Source: Pseudomonas sp. Au-Pse12
Lineage (GTDB): Bacteria > Pseudomonadota > Gammaproteobacteria > Pseudomonadales > Pseudomonadaceae
Length of the DNA stretch: 64,000 nucleotides
Assembly: GCF_021341665.1 (NCBI RefSeq)
Contig: NZ_JAJTTH010000008.1
Location: forward strand, 62,001 to 126,000
Direction: 5' to 3'
A program made the translations under genes and the position numbers. Shown here one piece after another: positions 43,928-52,916 of this stretch (positions within the stretch are counted from its first letter, which is position 1; every line of letters begins with the position of its first letter). The notes under the pieces are model-generated. The model was not told the DNA's origin. It was given only the letters and a program-made list of their open reading frames with translations, and searched no databases.

Positions 43928-44614
43928 TCACTCGACGATCAGGTAGTCGCGCCCTTCGACCTGGCCGCGACGCAGCGGGTTCCGCGTGCAGTAGGGGGCA
44001 TAGCCGGCATCGACGAAGCGGTACATCAGGTGCTCGTCGCGTCCATGGGGAATGCCCAGGCGGGTGGTCTGGAGGATGTGCGGTACGTTGGCGCCGACAT
44101 CTTCGACGAAGAGCATTTCGTGATCGAAGCGTTTCGCATCCCAGACCGGAACCTTGAGGCCCAGAGCCTTGCACAACAGGGTCTGGCCGGCGCAGAGCTT
44201 TTGCGAGGGGCGCGGCCGCCCGCGGGCATCCGGGTTGTTCAGCAGCATCTGCGCCAGGCTGGCAGGGCCGGAAATTTCATCGACCCAGGGGTAGGCGGAT
44301 TTGATCAGCACCGCGTTGCCAGGGCCTTGGGCGCTGAAGTTCAACGAGTCGCCGCCGCGGGCGTAGTACATATAGATGTGGCCGCCATCCAGAAACAAAG
44401 CCTTACGCTTTTCTGTGTAGCCGAGCGAGGCGTGGCTGCCTTTTTCCTCGCAGTAATAGGCTTCGGTTTCGATAATGCGTGCGGATAGCCAGAGATCACC
44501 GACTTTATGACGGATGATTTTGCCCAACAATTCGCGGGCCAAAAGCTGGGCGTCACGGTCGAAAAAGCCGTCCGGCAGGGCTTTTGGCGGTTTCGCAGCG
44601 GTCAGGATGGACAT
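43928..44614 (-). CDS. mpg: 3-methyladenine DNA glycosylase (AAG/MPG family)
   Basis: A 228-residue base-excision repair glycosylase of the mammalian AAG fold. LLGKIIRHKVGDLWLSARII leads to the catalytic glutamate in ETEAYY. GSHASLGYTEKRKALF, YMYYARGGDSLNFSA and GPGNAVLIKSAYP are conserved DNA- and base-binding stretches. It removes alkylated purines such as 3-methyladenine and hypoxanthine. It is on the minus strand, divergent from proA, and 48 nt upstream of the DedA-PAP2 gene. Confidence 0.93.
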   Translation of the reverse strand: MSILTAAKPPKALPDGFFDRDAQLLARELLGKIIRHKVGDLWLSARIIETEAYYCEEKGSHASLGYTEKRKALFLDGGHIYMYYARGGDSLNFSAQGPGNAVLIKSAYPWVDEISGPASLAQMLLNNPDARGRPRPSQKLCAGQTLLCKALGLKVPVWDAKRFDHEMLFVEDVGANVPHILQTTRLGIPHGRDEHLMYRFVDAGYAPYCTRNPLRRGQVEGRDYLIVE

Positions 44615-44747
44615 GGTGGCGAAGGATTTGGCGGAAAAGGTGACGCAATGGTAACAACTCCAGGCTTAATTCAGGCTGAACGCTGGGTATTTGCAGTCCA
44701 TTTCGACCATCCGCCTGTGACCGCTGTCCGTGGGCCGACGCGACAGC

Positions 44748-44753
44748 TATAAT
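44748..44753 (+). promoter_or_regulatory. Candidate -10 of the proA operon
   Basis: A perfect TATAAT lies 36 nt before the proA ATG. The upstream -35 region is not convincing. Confidence 0.45.
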
Positions 44754-44789
44754 CAGCCGCTTTCCTCTTTGCCAAGACCACACCAGACC

Positions 44790-46055
44790 ATGACTGAGTC
44801 CGTTCTTGACTACATGACCCGCCTGGGTCGCGCTGCCCGCCAAGCTTCCCGGGTGATCGCCCGTGCCACCACTGCGCAGAAGAACCGTGCGCTGCTGGCG
44901 GCTGCCGATGCGTTGGACGCGGCACGACCGGAACTGACCGCGGCCAACGAGCAGGACCTGGCCAACGGCCGGGCCAATGGTCTGGAACCGGCTCTGCTGG
45001 ATCGCCTGGCGCTGACGCCTGCGCGTATTGACGAGATGATCGAAGGCCTGCGTCAGGTGGCCAAGCTGCCTGACCCCATCGGTGAGATCCGCGACATGCG
45101 CTACCTGCCTTCGGGCATCCAGGTGGGCAAGATGCGCGTACCCCTGGGGGTGATCGGCATCATCTACGAGTCGCGTCCGAACGTGACCATCGACGCGGCC
45201 AGCCTGTGCCTGAAGTCGGGCAACGCCACCATCCTGCGTGGCGGTTCCGAGGCCATCCATTCCAACCGTGCCATTGCTACCTGCATTCAGCAGGGCCTGG
45301 CGGCGGCCGATCTGCCGCCCCACGTGGTGCAGGTGGTGGAAACCACCGACCGCGCCGCGGTGGGCGCGCTGATCACCATGCCCGAGTTCGTCGACGTGAT
45401 CGTGCCCCGTGGCGGCAAGAGCCTGATCGAGCGGGTCAGCCGTGACGCCAAGGTGCCGGTGATCAAGCATCTGGACGGCGTCTGCCACGTGTATATCGAC
45501 GTGGCGGCGGACCTGGACAAGGCGATCCGTATTGCCGACAACGCCAAGACCCAGCGCTACGCGCCGTGCAACACCATGGAAACCCTGCTGGTTCATGCCG
45601 CCATTGCCGAGCGTGTATTGCCACCGCTGGCCGCGATCTATCGCGACAAGGGTGTCGAGCTGCGCGGCTGTGCGCAAACCCGCGCCATCCTTGGTGCCGA
45701 TGTGCTGCAAGCGACCGAAGAGGACTGGCGCACCGAGTACACTGCGCCGATTCTCTCGATCCGGGTGCTGGACAACCTGGAGCAGGCCATCGAGCACATC
45801 AATACCTATGGCTCGCACCATACCGACTCGATCGTCACCGAAAACTTCAGTGACGCCCGACGCTTCCTTAATGAAGTGGACTCCAGTTCGGTCATGGTCA
45901 ATGCCTCGACGCGCTTTGCCGACGGCTTCGAGTACGGCCTGGGCGCTGAGATCGGTATTTCCACCGACAAGCTGCACGCTCGCGGCCCGGTTGGCCTGGA
46001 AGGGCTGACCAGCGAGAAATACGTAGTCTTCGGCGACGGTCACGTGCGCACTTGA
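44790..46055 (+). CDS. proA: Gamma-glutamyl phosphate reductase
   Basis: A 421-residue aldehyde-dehydrogenase-fold enzyme that reduces gamma-glutamyl phosphate to glutamate semialdehyde with NADPH in proline synthesis. MRVPLGVIGIIYESRPNVT, CLKSGNATILRGGSEA, and the C-terminal FADGFEYGLGAEIGISTDKL and HARGPVGLEGLTS are signatures. The catalytic cysteine is in APCNTMETLL. The start at 44790 (MTESVLDYM) was chosen over a longer frame from 44730. Its stop overlaps the nadD start by one base (TGATG). Confidence 0.97.
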   Translation: MTESVLDYMTRLGRAARQASRVIARATTAQKNRALLAAADALDAARPELTAANEQDLANGRANGLEPALLDRLALTPARIDEMIEGLRQVAKLPDPIGEIRDMRYLPSGIQVGKMRVPLGVIGIIYESRPNVTIDAASLCLKSGNATILRGGSEAIHSNRAIATCIQQGLAAADLPPHVVQVVETTDRAAVGALITMPEFVDVIVPRGGKSLIERVSRDAKVPVIKHLDGVCHVYIDVAADLDKAIRIADNAKTQRYAPCNTMETLLVHAAIAERVLPPLAAIYRDKGVELRGCAQTRAILGADVLQATEEDWRTEYTAPILSIRVLDNLEQAIEHINTYGSHHTDSIVTENFSDARRFLNEVDSSSVMVNASTRFADGFEYGLGAEIGISTDKLHARGPVGLEGLTSEKYVVFGDGHVRT

Positions 46056-46699
46056 TGGGCAAACGTATCGGTCTGCTGGGCGGCACCTTCGATCCAGTGC
46101 ATATCGGCCACTTGCGTGGTGCGCTGGAGGTGGCGGAATCCATGCAACTCGATGAGCTGCGCCTGACACCCAGTGCCAGGCCGCCCCATCGGGATACACC
46201 GCAGGTGTCGGCACTCGACCGTCTGGCGATGGTCGAATCGGCGGTGGCGGGCGTCTCACCCCTGGTGGTGGACGACCGTGAGCTGAAGCGGGACAAGCCG
46301 TCCTACACCATCGATACCCTGGAACAGATGCGGGCCGAGTTGGCCGCGGATGACCAGTTGTTTCTGTTACTGGGCTGGGACGCGTTTTGCGGCCTGCCCA
46401 CCTGGCATCGTTGGGAAGAGTTACTCCAGCATTGCCACATCCTGGTGCTGCAACGCCCGGATGCCGACAGCGAGCCGCCGGATGCCTTGCGCAACCTGCT
46501 GGCCGCGCGCTCGGTGAGCGACCCAATGGCCCTGCAAGGGCCGGGGGGACATATTGCATTCGTCTGGCAGACGCCGCTTGCGGTGTCCGCCACCCAGATC
46601 CGTCAACTGCTGGCCAGCGGTAAGTCGGTACGTTTCCTGGTGCCTGACGCGGTCCTGGCCTACATCGATGCACACGGGCTTTACCGTGCGCCGAACTGA
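46055..46699 (+). CDS. nadD: Nicotinate-mononucleotide adenylyltransferase
   Basis: A 214-residue enzyme making deamido-NAD from nicotinate mononucleotide and ATP. GLLGGTFDPVHIGHLRGAL holds the nucleotidyltransferase GxFDPxHxGH motif, and the C-terminal SATQIRQLLASG is the ISSTxIR-type motif. I start at ATG 46055; the TTG one codon upstream is unlikely. It sits between proA and rsfS as in most pseudomonads. Confidence 0.96.
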   Translation: MGKRIGLLGGTFDPVHIGHLRGALEVAESMQLDELRLTPSARPPHRDTPQVSALDRLAMVESAVAGVSPLVVDDRELKRDKPSYTIDTLEQMRAELAADDQLFLLLGWDAFCGLPTWHRWEELLQHCHILVLQRPDADSEPPDALRNLLAARSVSDPMALQGPGGHIAFVWQTPLAVSATQIRQLLASGKSVRFLVPDAVLAYIDAHGLYRAPN

Positions 46700-46759
46700 A
46701 GGAACGCTGCCAGCCTGTGCTGAGCGGCGCTCCAAACATACGAGCTGAACGAGTTTTAT

Positions 46760-47182
46760 ATGACTAACCAAGTAATGAAAGGCGAAGATCTGGTCAAGGT
46801 GGCTGTCGCCGCGCTGGAAGACGTCAAGGCCCAGGACGTCCTGGTGATCGATGTTCGCGACAAGCAGAGCATCACTGACTACATGATCATCGCTACCGGT
46901 ACTTCCAACCGCCAGATCGGCGCGATGCTGGAAAAGGTCCGTGAAATGGTCAAGGCCCAGGGCGTGCGTCCACTGGGTGAGGAAGGCAAGGGTGACAGCG
47001 ACTGGGTGCTGCTGGACCTGGACGACGTGATCGTGCACATGATGACCGCCTCGGCCCGCCAGTTCTATGACCTGGAGCGTCTGTGGCAGGGCGCCGAGCA
47101 GAGCCGCGCGGCCGATGGCAAGCACCACAGCCCGGAACACGGCCACGAGCACTTCACCAAGCTCAACAAAGACCAGCAATAA
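46760..47182 (+). CDS. rsfS: Ribosomal silencing factor RsfS
   Basis: A 140-residue Iojap/YbeB-family protein that binds uL14 and blocks ribosomal subunit joining under nutrient limitation. DVLVIDVRDKQSITDYMIIATG, GEGKGDSDWVLLDLDDVIVH (part) and FYDLERLW are conserved. A histidine-rich tail (HHSPEHGHEHF) follows the domain. It is co-directional with nadD and rlmH, 9 nt before rlmH. Confidence 0.95.
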   Translation: MTNQVMKGEDLVKVAVAALEDVKAQDVLVIDVRDKQSITDYMIIATGTSNRQIGAMLEKVREMVKAQGVRPLGEEGKGDSDWVLLDLDDVIVHMMTASARQFYDLERLWQGAEQSRAADGKHHSPEHGHEHFTKLNKDQQ

Positions 47183-47191
47183 GGGACGGCT

Positions 47192-47659
47192 GTGCGCCTG
47201 CGTCTGATCGCTGTCGGTTCACGCATGCCCAAGTGGGTGGAAGAGGGTTGGCACGAATACGCCAAGCGTCTGCCATCCGAACTGGCGCTGGAACTGGTGG
47301 AAATTCCGCTCAATACCCGGGGCAAGAACGCCGACGTGGCTCGCTTCATCCGTCAGGAAGGCGAGGCCATGCTGGCCAAGGTCGGGCATAACGAGCGCAT
47401 CGTCACCCTTGAGGTGCATGGCAAACCCTGGAGCACCGAGCAGCTGGCGGTGGAACTGGATCGCTGGCGCCTCGATTCGCGCACCGTGAATTTCATGGTC
47501 GGCGGCCCGGAAGGGCTGGCGCCGGAGGTGTGCGCGCGGGCCGATCAGCGCTGGTCGCTGTCGCCGCTGACCTTGCCGCACCCGCTGGTGCGGATTCTCA
47601 TCGGTGAACAGCTGTATCGCGCCTGGACCGTGCTGTCCGGGCACCCTTACCACAAGTAG
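47192..47659 (+). CDS. rlmH: 23S rRNA (pseudouridine1915-N3)-methyltransferase RlmH
   Basis: A 155-residue SPOUT-fold methyltransferase acting on pseudouridine 1915 in helix 69 of 23S rRNA on assembled 70S ribosomes. FMVGGPEGLAPEVCARAD and LPHPLVRILIGEQLYRAW form the knotted SAM site, ending YHK as in E. coli. The start codon is GTG at 47192 (reads MRLRLIAVGSRMP), 9 nt after rsfS. It is a member of the rsfS-rlmH-mrdA-rodA run. Confidence 0.96.
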   Translation: MRLRLIAVGSRMPKWVEEGWHEYAKRLPSELALELVEIPLNTRGKNADVARFIRQEGEAMLAKVGHNERIVTLEVHGKPWSTEQLAVELDRWRLDSRTVNFMVGGPEGLAPEVCARADQRWSLSPLTLPHPLVRILIGEQLYRAWTVLSGHPYHK

Positions 47660-47670
47660 CCCGCCCCCCA

Positions 47671-49566
47671 ATGTCCCAGCCGATCCGCATCAAGGACCAC
47701 GAAAAAGACGCCCGTCTGGTGCGTGGCCGGGTCGTGTTCGGCGCCATCATGGTGGTTTGCCTGATCGGCGTGTTGATCGCTCGGCTGTATTACCTGCAGG
47801 TGATCCAGTACGACTATCACTCGACCCTGTCGGAGAACAACCGGGTTCATGTGCAGCCTATTCCCCCGACTCGCGGGTTGATTTTCGACCGTAATGGCGT
47901 GGTGGTGGCTGATAACCGACCCAGCTTCAGCCTGAGCATGACCCGCGAGCGTTCCGGTGACTGGCAGCAGGTCCTCGACGTGATCGTCGAGGTGCTGGAG
48001 CTGACGCCGGAAGACCGGGTGCTGTTCGAAAAGCGCATGAAGCAGGGGCGGCGGCCCTTCGAGCCGGTGCCGATCCTGTTCGAGCTGACCGAAGAGCAGA
48101 TCGCCCGGATCGCGGTGAACCAGTTCCGTCTGCCCGGGGTGGAAGTGGTGGCGCAGTTGGTCCGGCATTACCCTCAGGGCGCGCACTTTGCGCATTCCGT
48201 GGGCTACATGGGGCGGATCAACGAGAAAGAACTGAAGTCCCTGGACCCGGTCAACTACAGCGGCACCCACCATATCGGCAAGACCGGCATCGAGCGCTTC
48301 TACGAGCCGGAACTGCATGGCCAGGTGGGTTACGAAGAGGTCGAGACCAACGCCCGTGGCCGGGTATTGCGGGTGCTCAAGCGTACTGACCCGATTCCCG
48401 GCAAGGACATTGTCCTGAGCCTGGACATCAAGTTGCAGGAGGCAGCAGAGCTGGCCCTGGGCGGGCGCCGTGGTGCGGTGGTAGCGCTGGATCCGAATAC
48501 CGGTGAAGTGCTGGCAATGGTCAGCCAGCCGAGCTTCGATCCCAACCTGTTCGTCACGGGCATCAGTTTCAAGGCCTATGCCGAGTTACGTGATTCGATC
48601 GACCGGCCACTGTTCAACCGGGTGCTGCGCGGCCTGTATCCGCCCGGCTCGACGATCAAGCCGGCGGTGGCCATTGCCGGGCTGGATGCCGGAGTGGTCA
48701 CGGCTTCGACCCGGGTGTACGACCCGGGCTACTACCAACTGCCCAACTACGATCACAAATACCGCAACTGGAACCGCACCGGTGACGGTTATGTCGACCT
48801 GGACACCGCGATCATGCGGTCCAACGACACCTATTTCTATGACCTGGCCCACAAGCTGGGGATCGATCGTCTTTCCGCCTACATGAGCAAGTTCGGGATC
48901 GGCCAGAAGGTCTCCCTGGACATGTTCGAGGAGTCGCCGGGGTTGATGCCGACACGCGAATGGAAGCGTGCGACTCGGCGCCAGGCCTGGTTCCCTGGAG
49001 AGACTCTGATTCTCGGGATCGGCCAGGGCTACATGCAGTCGACACCGCTGCAACTGGCCCAGGCCACGGCCCTGGTCGCCAGCAAGGGCCGATGGAACCG
49101 GCCGCACCTGGCCAAGACCATCGAAGGCGAGAAACCGGTGGATCACAACCCGATGCCGGACATCGTCCTGCGTGATCCCTCGGATTGGCTGAAGGTCAAT
49201 CACGGCATGCAGCAGGTGATGCACGGTGCGCGCGGTACTGCGCGCAAGGCCGCGGTCGGTTCGCCGTATCGGATTGCCGGCAAGAGTGGTACGGCCCAGG
49301 TGGTAGCGATCAAGCAGGGCGAGAAGTACGACCGCTCCAAGGTCCAGGAACGGCACCGCGACCACGCCTTGTTCGTCGGTTTCGCCCCGGCGGAAAACCC
49401 GAAGATCGTGGTGTCGGTCATGGTCGAGAACGGTGAGTCGGGTTCCGGCGTCGCGGCTCCAGTGGTGCGTCAGGTGATGGATGCCTGGCTTCTCGGCCAG
49501 GACGGCCAGCTCAAGCCTGAGTTCGCCAGCCCTATCAGCGCGGAGGCTACGGCCCGTGAAGAGTAA
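47671..49566 (+). CDS. mrdA: Penicillin-binding protein 2 (elongasome transpeptidase)
   Basis: A 631-residue class B PBP with a single N-terminal membrane segment (VFGAIMVVCLIGVLIARLYY), a pedestal domain and a C-terminal transpeptidase. The active serine is Ser327 in PPGSTIKP, the SxN motif is SND in IMRSNDTYFYDL, and the KSGT motif is in RIAGKSGTAQVV. It cross-links peptidoglycan in the elongasome together with RodA, whose gene begins inside its last codons. Length and motifs are normal. Confidence 0.97.
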   Translation: MSQPIRIKDHEKDARLVRGRVVFGAIMVVCLIGVLIARLYYLQVIQYDYHSTLSENNRVHVQPIPPTRGLIFDRNGVVVADNRPSFSLSMTRERSGDWQQVLDVIVEVLELTPEDRVLFEKRMKQGRRPFEPVPILFELTEEQIARIAVNQFRLPGVEVVAQLVRHYPQGAHFAHSVGYMGRINEKELKSLDPVNYSGTHHIGKTGIERFYEPELHGQVGYEEVETNARGRVLRVLKRTDPIPGKDIVLSLDIKLQEAAELALGGRRGAVVALDPNTGEVLAMVSQPSFDPNLFVTGISFKAYAELRDSIDRPLFNRVLRGLYPPGSTIKPAVAIAGLDAGVVTASTRVYDPGYYQLPNYDHKYRNWNRTGDGYVDLDTAIMRSNDTYFYDLAHKLGIDRLSAYMSKFGIGQKVSLDMFEESPGLMPTREWKRATRRQAWFPGETLILGIGQGYMQSTPLQLAQATALVASKGRWNRPHLAKTIEGEKPVDHNPMPDIVLRDPSDWLKVNHGMQQVMHGARGTARKAAVGSPYRIAGKSGTAQVVAIKQGEKYDRSKVQERHRDHALFVGFAPAENPKIVVSVMVENGESGSGVAAPVVRQVMDAWLLGQDGQLKPEFASPISAEATAREE

Positions 49567-50701
49567 TTTTGATCGCATCCTCTCCAGTGAGGATGTGATG
49601 CGTCGTCGCGCGACATTGTTGCAGCGCCTGCATATCGATGGTCCGTTGCTGGTGTTGTTGCTGACCCTGGCCGCCGGCAGCCTGTTCGTGCTGTATTCCG
49701 CCAGCGGCAAGAGCTGGGATCTGCTGGCCAAGCAGGCCACTTCGTTCGGTATCGGCCTGGTCTCGATGATCGTCATCGCCCAGTTCGAGCCGCGGTTCAT
49801 GGCCCGTTGGGTGCCCCTGGCTTATGTGTTTGGCGTGGTGCTGCTGGTGGTGGTGGACGTCATGGGCCACAACGCCATGGGCGCGACCCGCTGGATCAAC
49901 ATCCCCGGGGTGATCCGTTTCCAGCCGTCGGAGTTCATGAAGATCATCATGCCGGCGACCATTGCCTGGTACTTGTCCAAGCGCACCCTGCCGCCTCATC
50001 TCAAGCATGTAGGGATCAGCCTGATCCTGATCGGTATCCCGTTCATCCTGATCGTGCGTCAGCCGGACCTGGGCACGGCATTGCTGATCCTGGCCGGTGG
50101 CACCTTCGTGCTGTTCATGGGCGGCCTGCGCTGGCGCTGGATCCTCAGTGTGCTGGCGGCGGCGGTACCGGTGGCGATCGCCATGTGGTTCTTCATCATG
50201 CATGACTACCAGAAGCAGCGGATCCTGACGTTCCTTGACCCGGAGAGCGACCCGCTGGGGACCGGCTGGAACATTATCCAGTCCAAGGCGGCCATCGGTT
50301 CCGGCGGAGTCTTCGGCAAGGGCTGGCTGCTGGGGACCCAGTCGCACCTGGACTTTTTGCCGGAAAGCCATACCGACTTCATTATCGCGGTCATGGGCGA
50401 GGAGTTCGGCCTAGTGGGCATTTGTGCGCTGCTGCTGATCTACCTGCTGCTGATCGGGCGCGGGTTGGTGATCACCGCTCAGGCCCAGACGCTATTCGGC
50501 AAGTTGCTCGCGGGCAGCCTGACCATGACGTTTTTTGTTTACGTTTTCGTCAACATCGGTATGGTCAGTGGCTTGTTGCCGGTGGTGGGGGTGCCGTTGC
50601 CGTTCATTAGCTACGGAGGAACTTCGCTGGTGACGCTACTGTCAGCGTTTGGGGTTTTGATGTCGATCCATACCCATCGCAAGTGGATCGCGCAGGTTTG
50701 A
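49556..50701 (+). CDS. rodA: Rod-shape-determining glycosyltransferase RodA
   Basis: A 381-residue SEDS-family peptidoglycan glycosyltransferase with about ten membrane segments. MGATRWINIPGVIRFQPSEF, VRQPDLGTALLILAGG, LPESHTDFIIAVMGEEFG and PLPFISYGGTSL are SEDS signatures. GTG 49556 has GGAGG nine bases upstream and overlaps mrdA by 11 bp. An ATG at 49598 after GAGG would give 367 residues and is a real alternative. It works with PBP2 in cell elongation. Confidence 0.95.
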   Translation: MKSNFDRILSSEDVMRRRATLLQRLHIDGPLLVLLLTLAAGSLFVLYSASGKSWDLLAKQATSFGIGLVSMIVIAQFEPRFMARWVPLAYVFGVVLLVVVDVMGHNAMGATRWINIPGVIRFQPSEFMKIIMPATIAWYLSKRTLPPHLKHVGISLILIGIPFILIVRQPDLGTALLILAGGTFVLFMGGLRWRWILSVLAAAVPVAIAMWFFIMHDYQKQRILTFLDPESDPLGTGWNIIQSKAAIGSGGVFGKGWLLGTQSHLDFLPESHTDFIIAVMGEEFGLVGICALLLIYLLLIGRGLVITAQAQTLFGKLLAGSLTMTFFVYVFVNIGMVSGLLPVVGVPLPFISYGGTSLVTLLSAFGVLMSIHTHRKWIAQV

Positions 50702-50718
50702 TTAAGGTGAAGAATTCA

Positions 50719-51729
50719 ATGCAAGTAATGCGTGGCTGGGCCGCTCGGCAAGCGCCGTGGGTCGGTCTGGTAAGCATCCTTGGTGCAGCGCAGCCCGCGT
50801 TCGCCGGTGATTACGAAGGTTCGCCGCAAGTGGCCGAATTCGTTGGCGAAATGACTCGGGACTACGGTTTTGCCGGAGAGCAGCTGATGGCTGTGTTCCG
50901 CGAGGCCGAGCGCAAGCAGTCGATTCTTGACGCTATTTCGCGGCCTGCCGAACGGGTCAAGCAGTGGAAGGAATACCGGCCGATGTTCATCACCGACGCG
51001 CGCATTGCCCGCGGTGTGGATTTCTGGCGTCAGCATGAGGCGGTGCTGGCCCGCGCCGAGCAGGAATATGGCGTGCCGGCCCAGGTGATTGTCTCGATTA
51101 TCGGCGTTGAAACCTTTTTCGGTCGCAATACCGGGAATTACCGGGTGATCGATGCATTGTCCACTCTGGGGTTCGACTATCCGCCCCGGGCCGAGTTCTT
51201 CCGCAAGGAGTTGCGCGAGTTCCTGTTGCTGGCTCGCGAGGAGCAGGTCGACCCGCTGACCCTCAAGGGCTCCTATGCCGGGGCCATGGGCCTGCCACAG
51301 TTCATGCCCAGCAGCTTCCGGGCGTATGCGGTGGACTTCGATGGTGACGGGCACATCAATATCTGGACCAACCCGGACGATGCCATCGGCAGTGTGGCCA
51401 GCTACTTCAAGCGCCATGGCTGGGTGGCCGGCGAGCCGGTGGTCAGCCGCGCCGATGTGCGTGGCGATCAGGTGGACGAAGGCTTGACCACCGGGATCGA
51501 ACCGACGAAAACCGTCGGGGAGTTGCGGGCCCTGGGCTGGTCGAGTCATGATGCGCTGCGCGATGATATGCCGGTCACCGCTTTCCGCCTGGAAGGCGAC
51601 AATGGCCCGGAATACTGGATGGGCCTGAAGAATTTTTACGCAATCACTCGCTATAATCGCAGCGTGATGTACGCCATGGCCGTACATCAGTTGTCTGAAC
51701 AGCTGGTCCAAGCACGGGGCGTCAAGTAA
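50719..51729 (+). CDS. mltB: Lytic murein transglycosylase B (SltB1/MltB type)
   Basis: A 336-residue family 3 lytic transglycosylase that cleaves glycan strands to 1,6-anhydro-muropeptides. The catalytic glutamate is in IIGVETFFGRNTGNYRV. YAGAMGLPQFMPSSFRAYAV and DFDGDGHINIWTNPDDAIGS are conserved. The signal peptide (LVSILGAAQPAFA) has no lipobox, so this is the soluble periplasmic form. ATG 50719 is preceded by AAGGTGAAG. Its stop overlaps the rlpA start. Confidence 0.94.
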   Translation: MQVMRGWAARQAPWVGLVSILGAAQPAFAGDYEGSPQVAEFVGEMTRDYGFAGEQLMAVFREAERKQSILDAISRPAERVKQWKEYRPMFITDARIARGVDFWRQHEAVLARAEQEYGVPAQVIVSIIGVETFFGRNTGNYRVIDALSTLGFDYPPRAEFFRKELREFLLLAREEQVDPLTLKGSYAGAMGLPQFMPSSFRAYAVDFDGDGHINIWTNPDDAIGSVASYFKRHGWVAGEPVVSRADVRGDQVDEGLTTGIEPTKTVGELRALGWSSHDALRDDMPVTAFRLEGDNGPEYWMGLKNFYAITRYNRSVMYAMAVHQLSEQLVQARGVK

Positions 51730-52730
51730 TGCTGGCAATGCCAATCCGCAAACCCCTGAAGCTGGTGGCTTTTGCCGCATTGTCCTTGCTGGTGGTCAGT
51801 TGCTCGACGAGTCGTTCGCCGCAGCAGAAATCTTCCAATGCCGTGCGTTCCATGCCGGGTCTGGACGTCAACCGGGCCCACAAGGATGGCGCTCCCTGGT
51901 GGGACGTCGACGTTTCGCGTATCCCCGATGCGACCCCGACCCTGCATACCGGCCCGTACAAGGCCAACCCGTACACGGTATTGGGCAAGACCTATTTCCC
52001 TATCCAGGAATCGAAGAACTACGTGGCTTCCGGCACGGCGTCCTGGTACGGCACCAAGTTCCATGGCCAGAACACCGCCAATGGCGAGGTCTATGACCTG
52101 TACGGCATGAGCGCCGCGCACAAGACCCTGCCGCTGCCAAGCTATGTGCGGGTAACCAACCTGGACAACAATCGCAGCGTGATCCTGCGGGTCAATGATC
52201 GCGGTCCATTCTATTCCGACCGGATCATCGACCTTTCCTACGCCGCGGCGAAGAAGCTCGGTTATGCCGAGACCGGCACCGCCCGAGTCAAGGTCGAGGG
52301 CATCGATCCGCAGCAATGGTGGGCCCAGCGTGGCCGTCCGGCGCCTCTGATGCTCAATGAGCCGCAAGTGGCGCAGAATAGCGCGCCGGTGGTCACGGCC
52401 TCGGCCGGCACTGTCGAACAATGGACGCCACCGCCCCAGCAGCACGCTGCTGCCGTGGTTCCGGTTCAAGTAAAAAACACCGCAGCAGCAGCCTCTGGCC
52501 AGTATCTGCAGGTAGGCGCCTTCGCCAACCCGGACGCCGCCGAGCTGTTGCGGTCGAAACTGAGCGGCATGGTGAGCGCTCCGGTGTTCATCAGCTCGAT
52601 CGTGCGCAATCAGCAGACGCTGCACCGGGTCCGCCTGGGGCCATTCGGTACGCCGGGCGAGGCCCAGCAAGCGCAGAACAGCGTGCGCTTGGCTAACCTT
52701 GGTCAGGCCAGCGTGGTCACTGCCGAGTAA
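51729..52730 (+). CDS. rlpA: Septal ring lytic transglycosylase RlpA (lipoprotein)
   Basis: A 333-residue lipoprotein with lipobox LVVSC near residue 25. It has a DPBB (double-psi beta-barrel) catalytic domain (ASGTASWYGTKFHGQNTANG and RVNDRGPFYSDRIIDLSYAA) and a C-terminal SPOR domain (about 255-333, GQYLQVGAFANPDAAELLRS). In P. aeruginosa RlpA cleaves glycan lacking stem peptides and is targeted by SPOR to the septum. The start overlaps the mltB stop as TAATG. Confidence 0.95.
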   Translation: MLAMPIRKPLKLVAFAALSLLVVSCSTSRSPQQKSSNAVRSMPGLDVNRAHKDGAPWWDVDVSRIPDATPTLHTGPYKANPYTVLGKTYFPIQESKNYVASGTASWYGTKFHGQNTANGEVYDLYGMSAAHKTLPLPSYVRVTNLDNNRSVILRVNDRGPFYSDRIIDLSYAAAKKLGYAETGTARVKVEGIDPQQWWAQRGRPAPLMLNEPQVAQNSAPVVTASAGTVEQWTPPPQQHAAAVVPVQVKNTAAAASGQYLQVGAFANPDAAELLRSKLSGMVSAPVFISSIVRNQQTLHRVRLGPFGTPGEAQQAQNSVRLANLGQASVVTAE

Positions 52731-52841
52731 GAACATTGAAGATTGAAGGTCCGCTTGCGGTATTGGGGGGCGGATCCTGGTTGTTGGCTCGTCGAACAAC
52801 AAAAGCCCGGCAAGGGTCAGTGAGTGAACAACTGCACACGC

Positions 52842-52889
52842 GACAGCCCTTTAGAAGGCTGTCTGAAATAGTTTTGCCCGCAAGGGCAA
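52842..52889 (+). promoter_or_regulatory. Two hairpins in the rlpA-dacC gap
   Basis: GACAGCC/GGCTGTC (52842-52863) is a perfect 7-bp stem and may terminate rlpA transcripts weakly. TTGCCC-GCAA-GGGCAA (52874-52889) is a perfect 6-bp stem closed by a GNRA-type GCAA tetraloop, 27 nt before the dacC ATG. Both may lie in the dacC leader. Nothing else is seen in the 186-bp gap. Confidence 0.4.
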
Positions 52890-52916
52890 GTTTCCATTAG
52901 CAACTTCGAGAGACGG

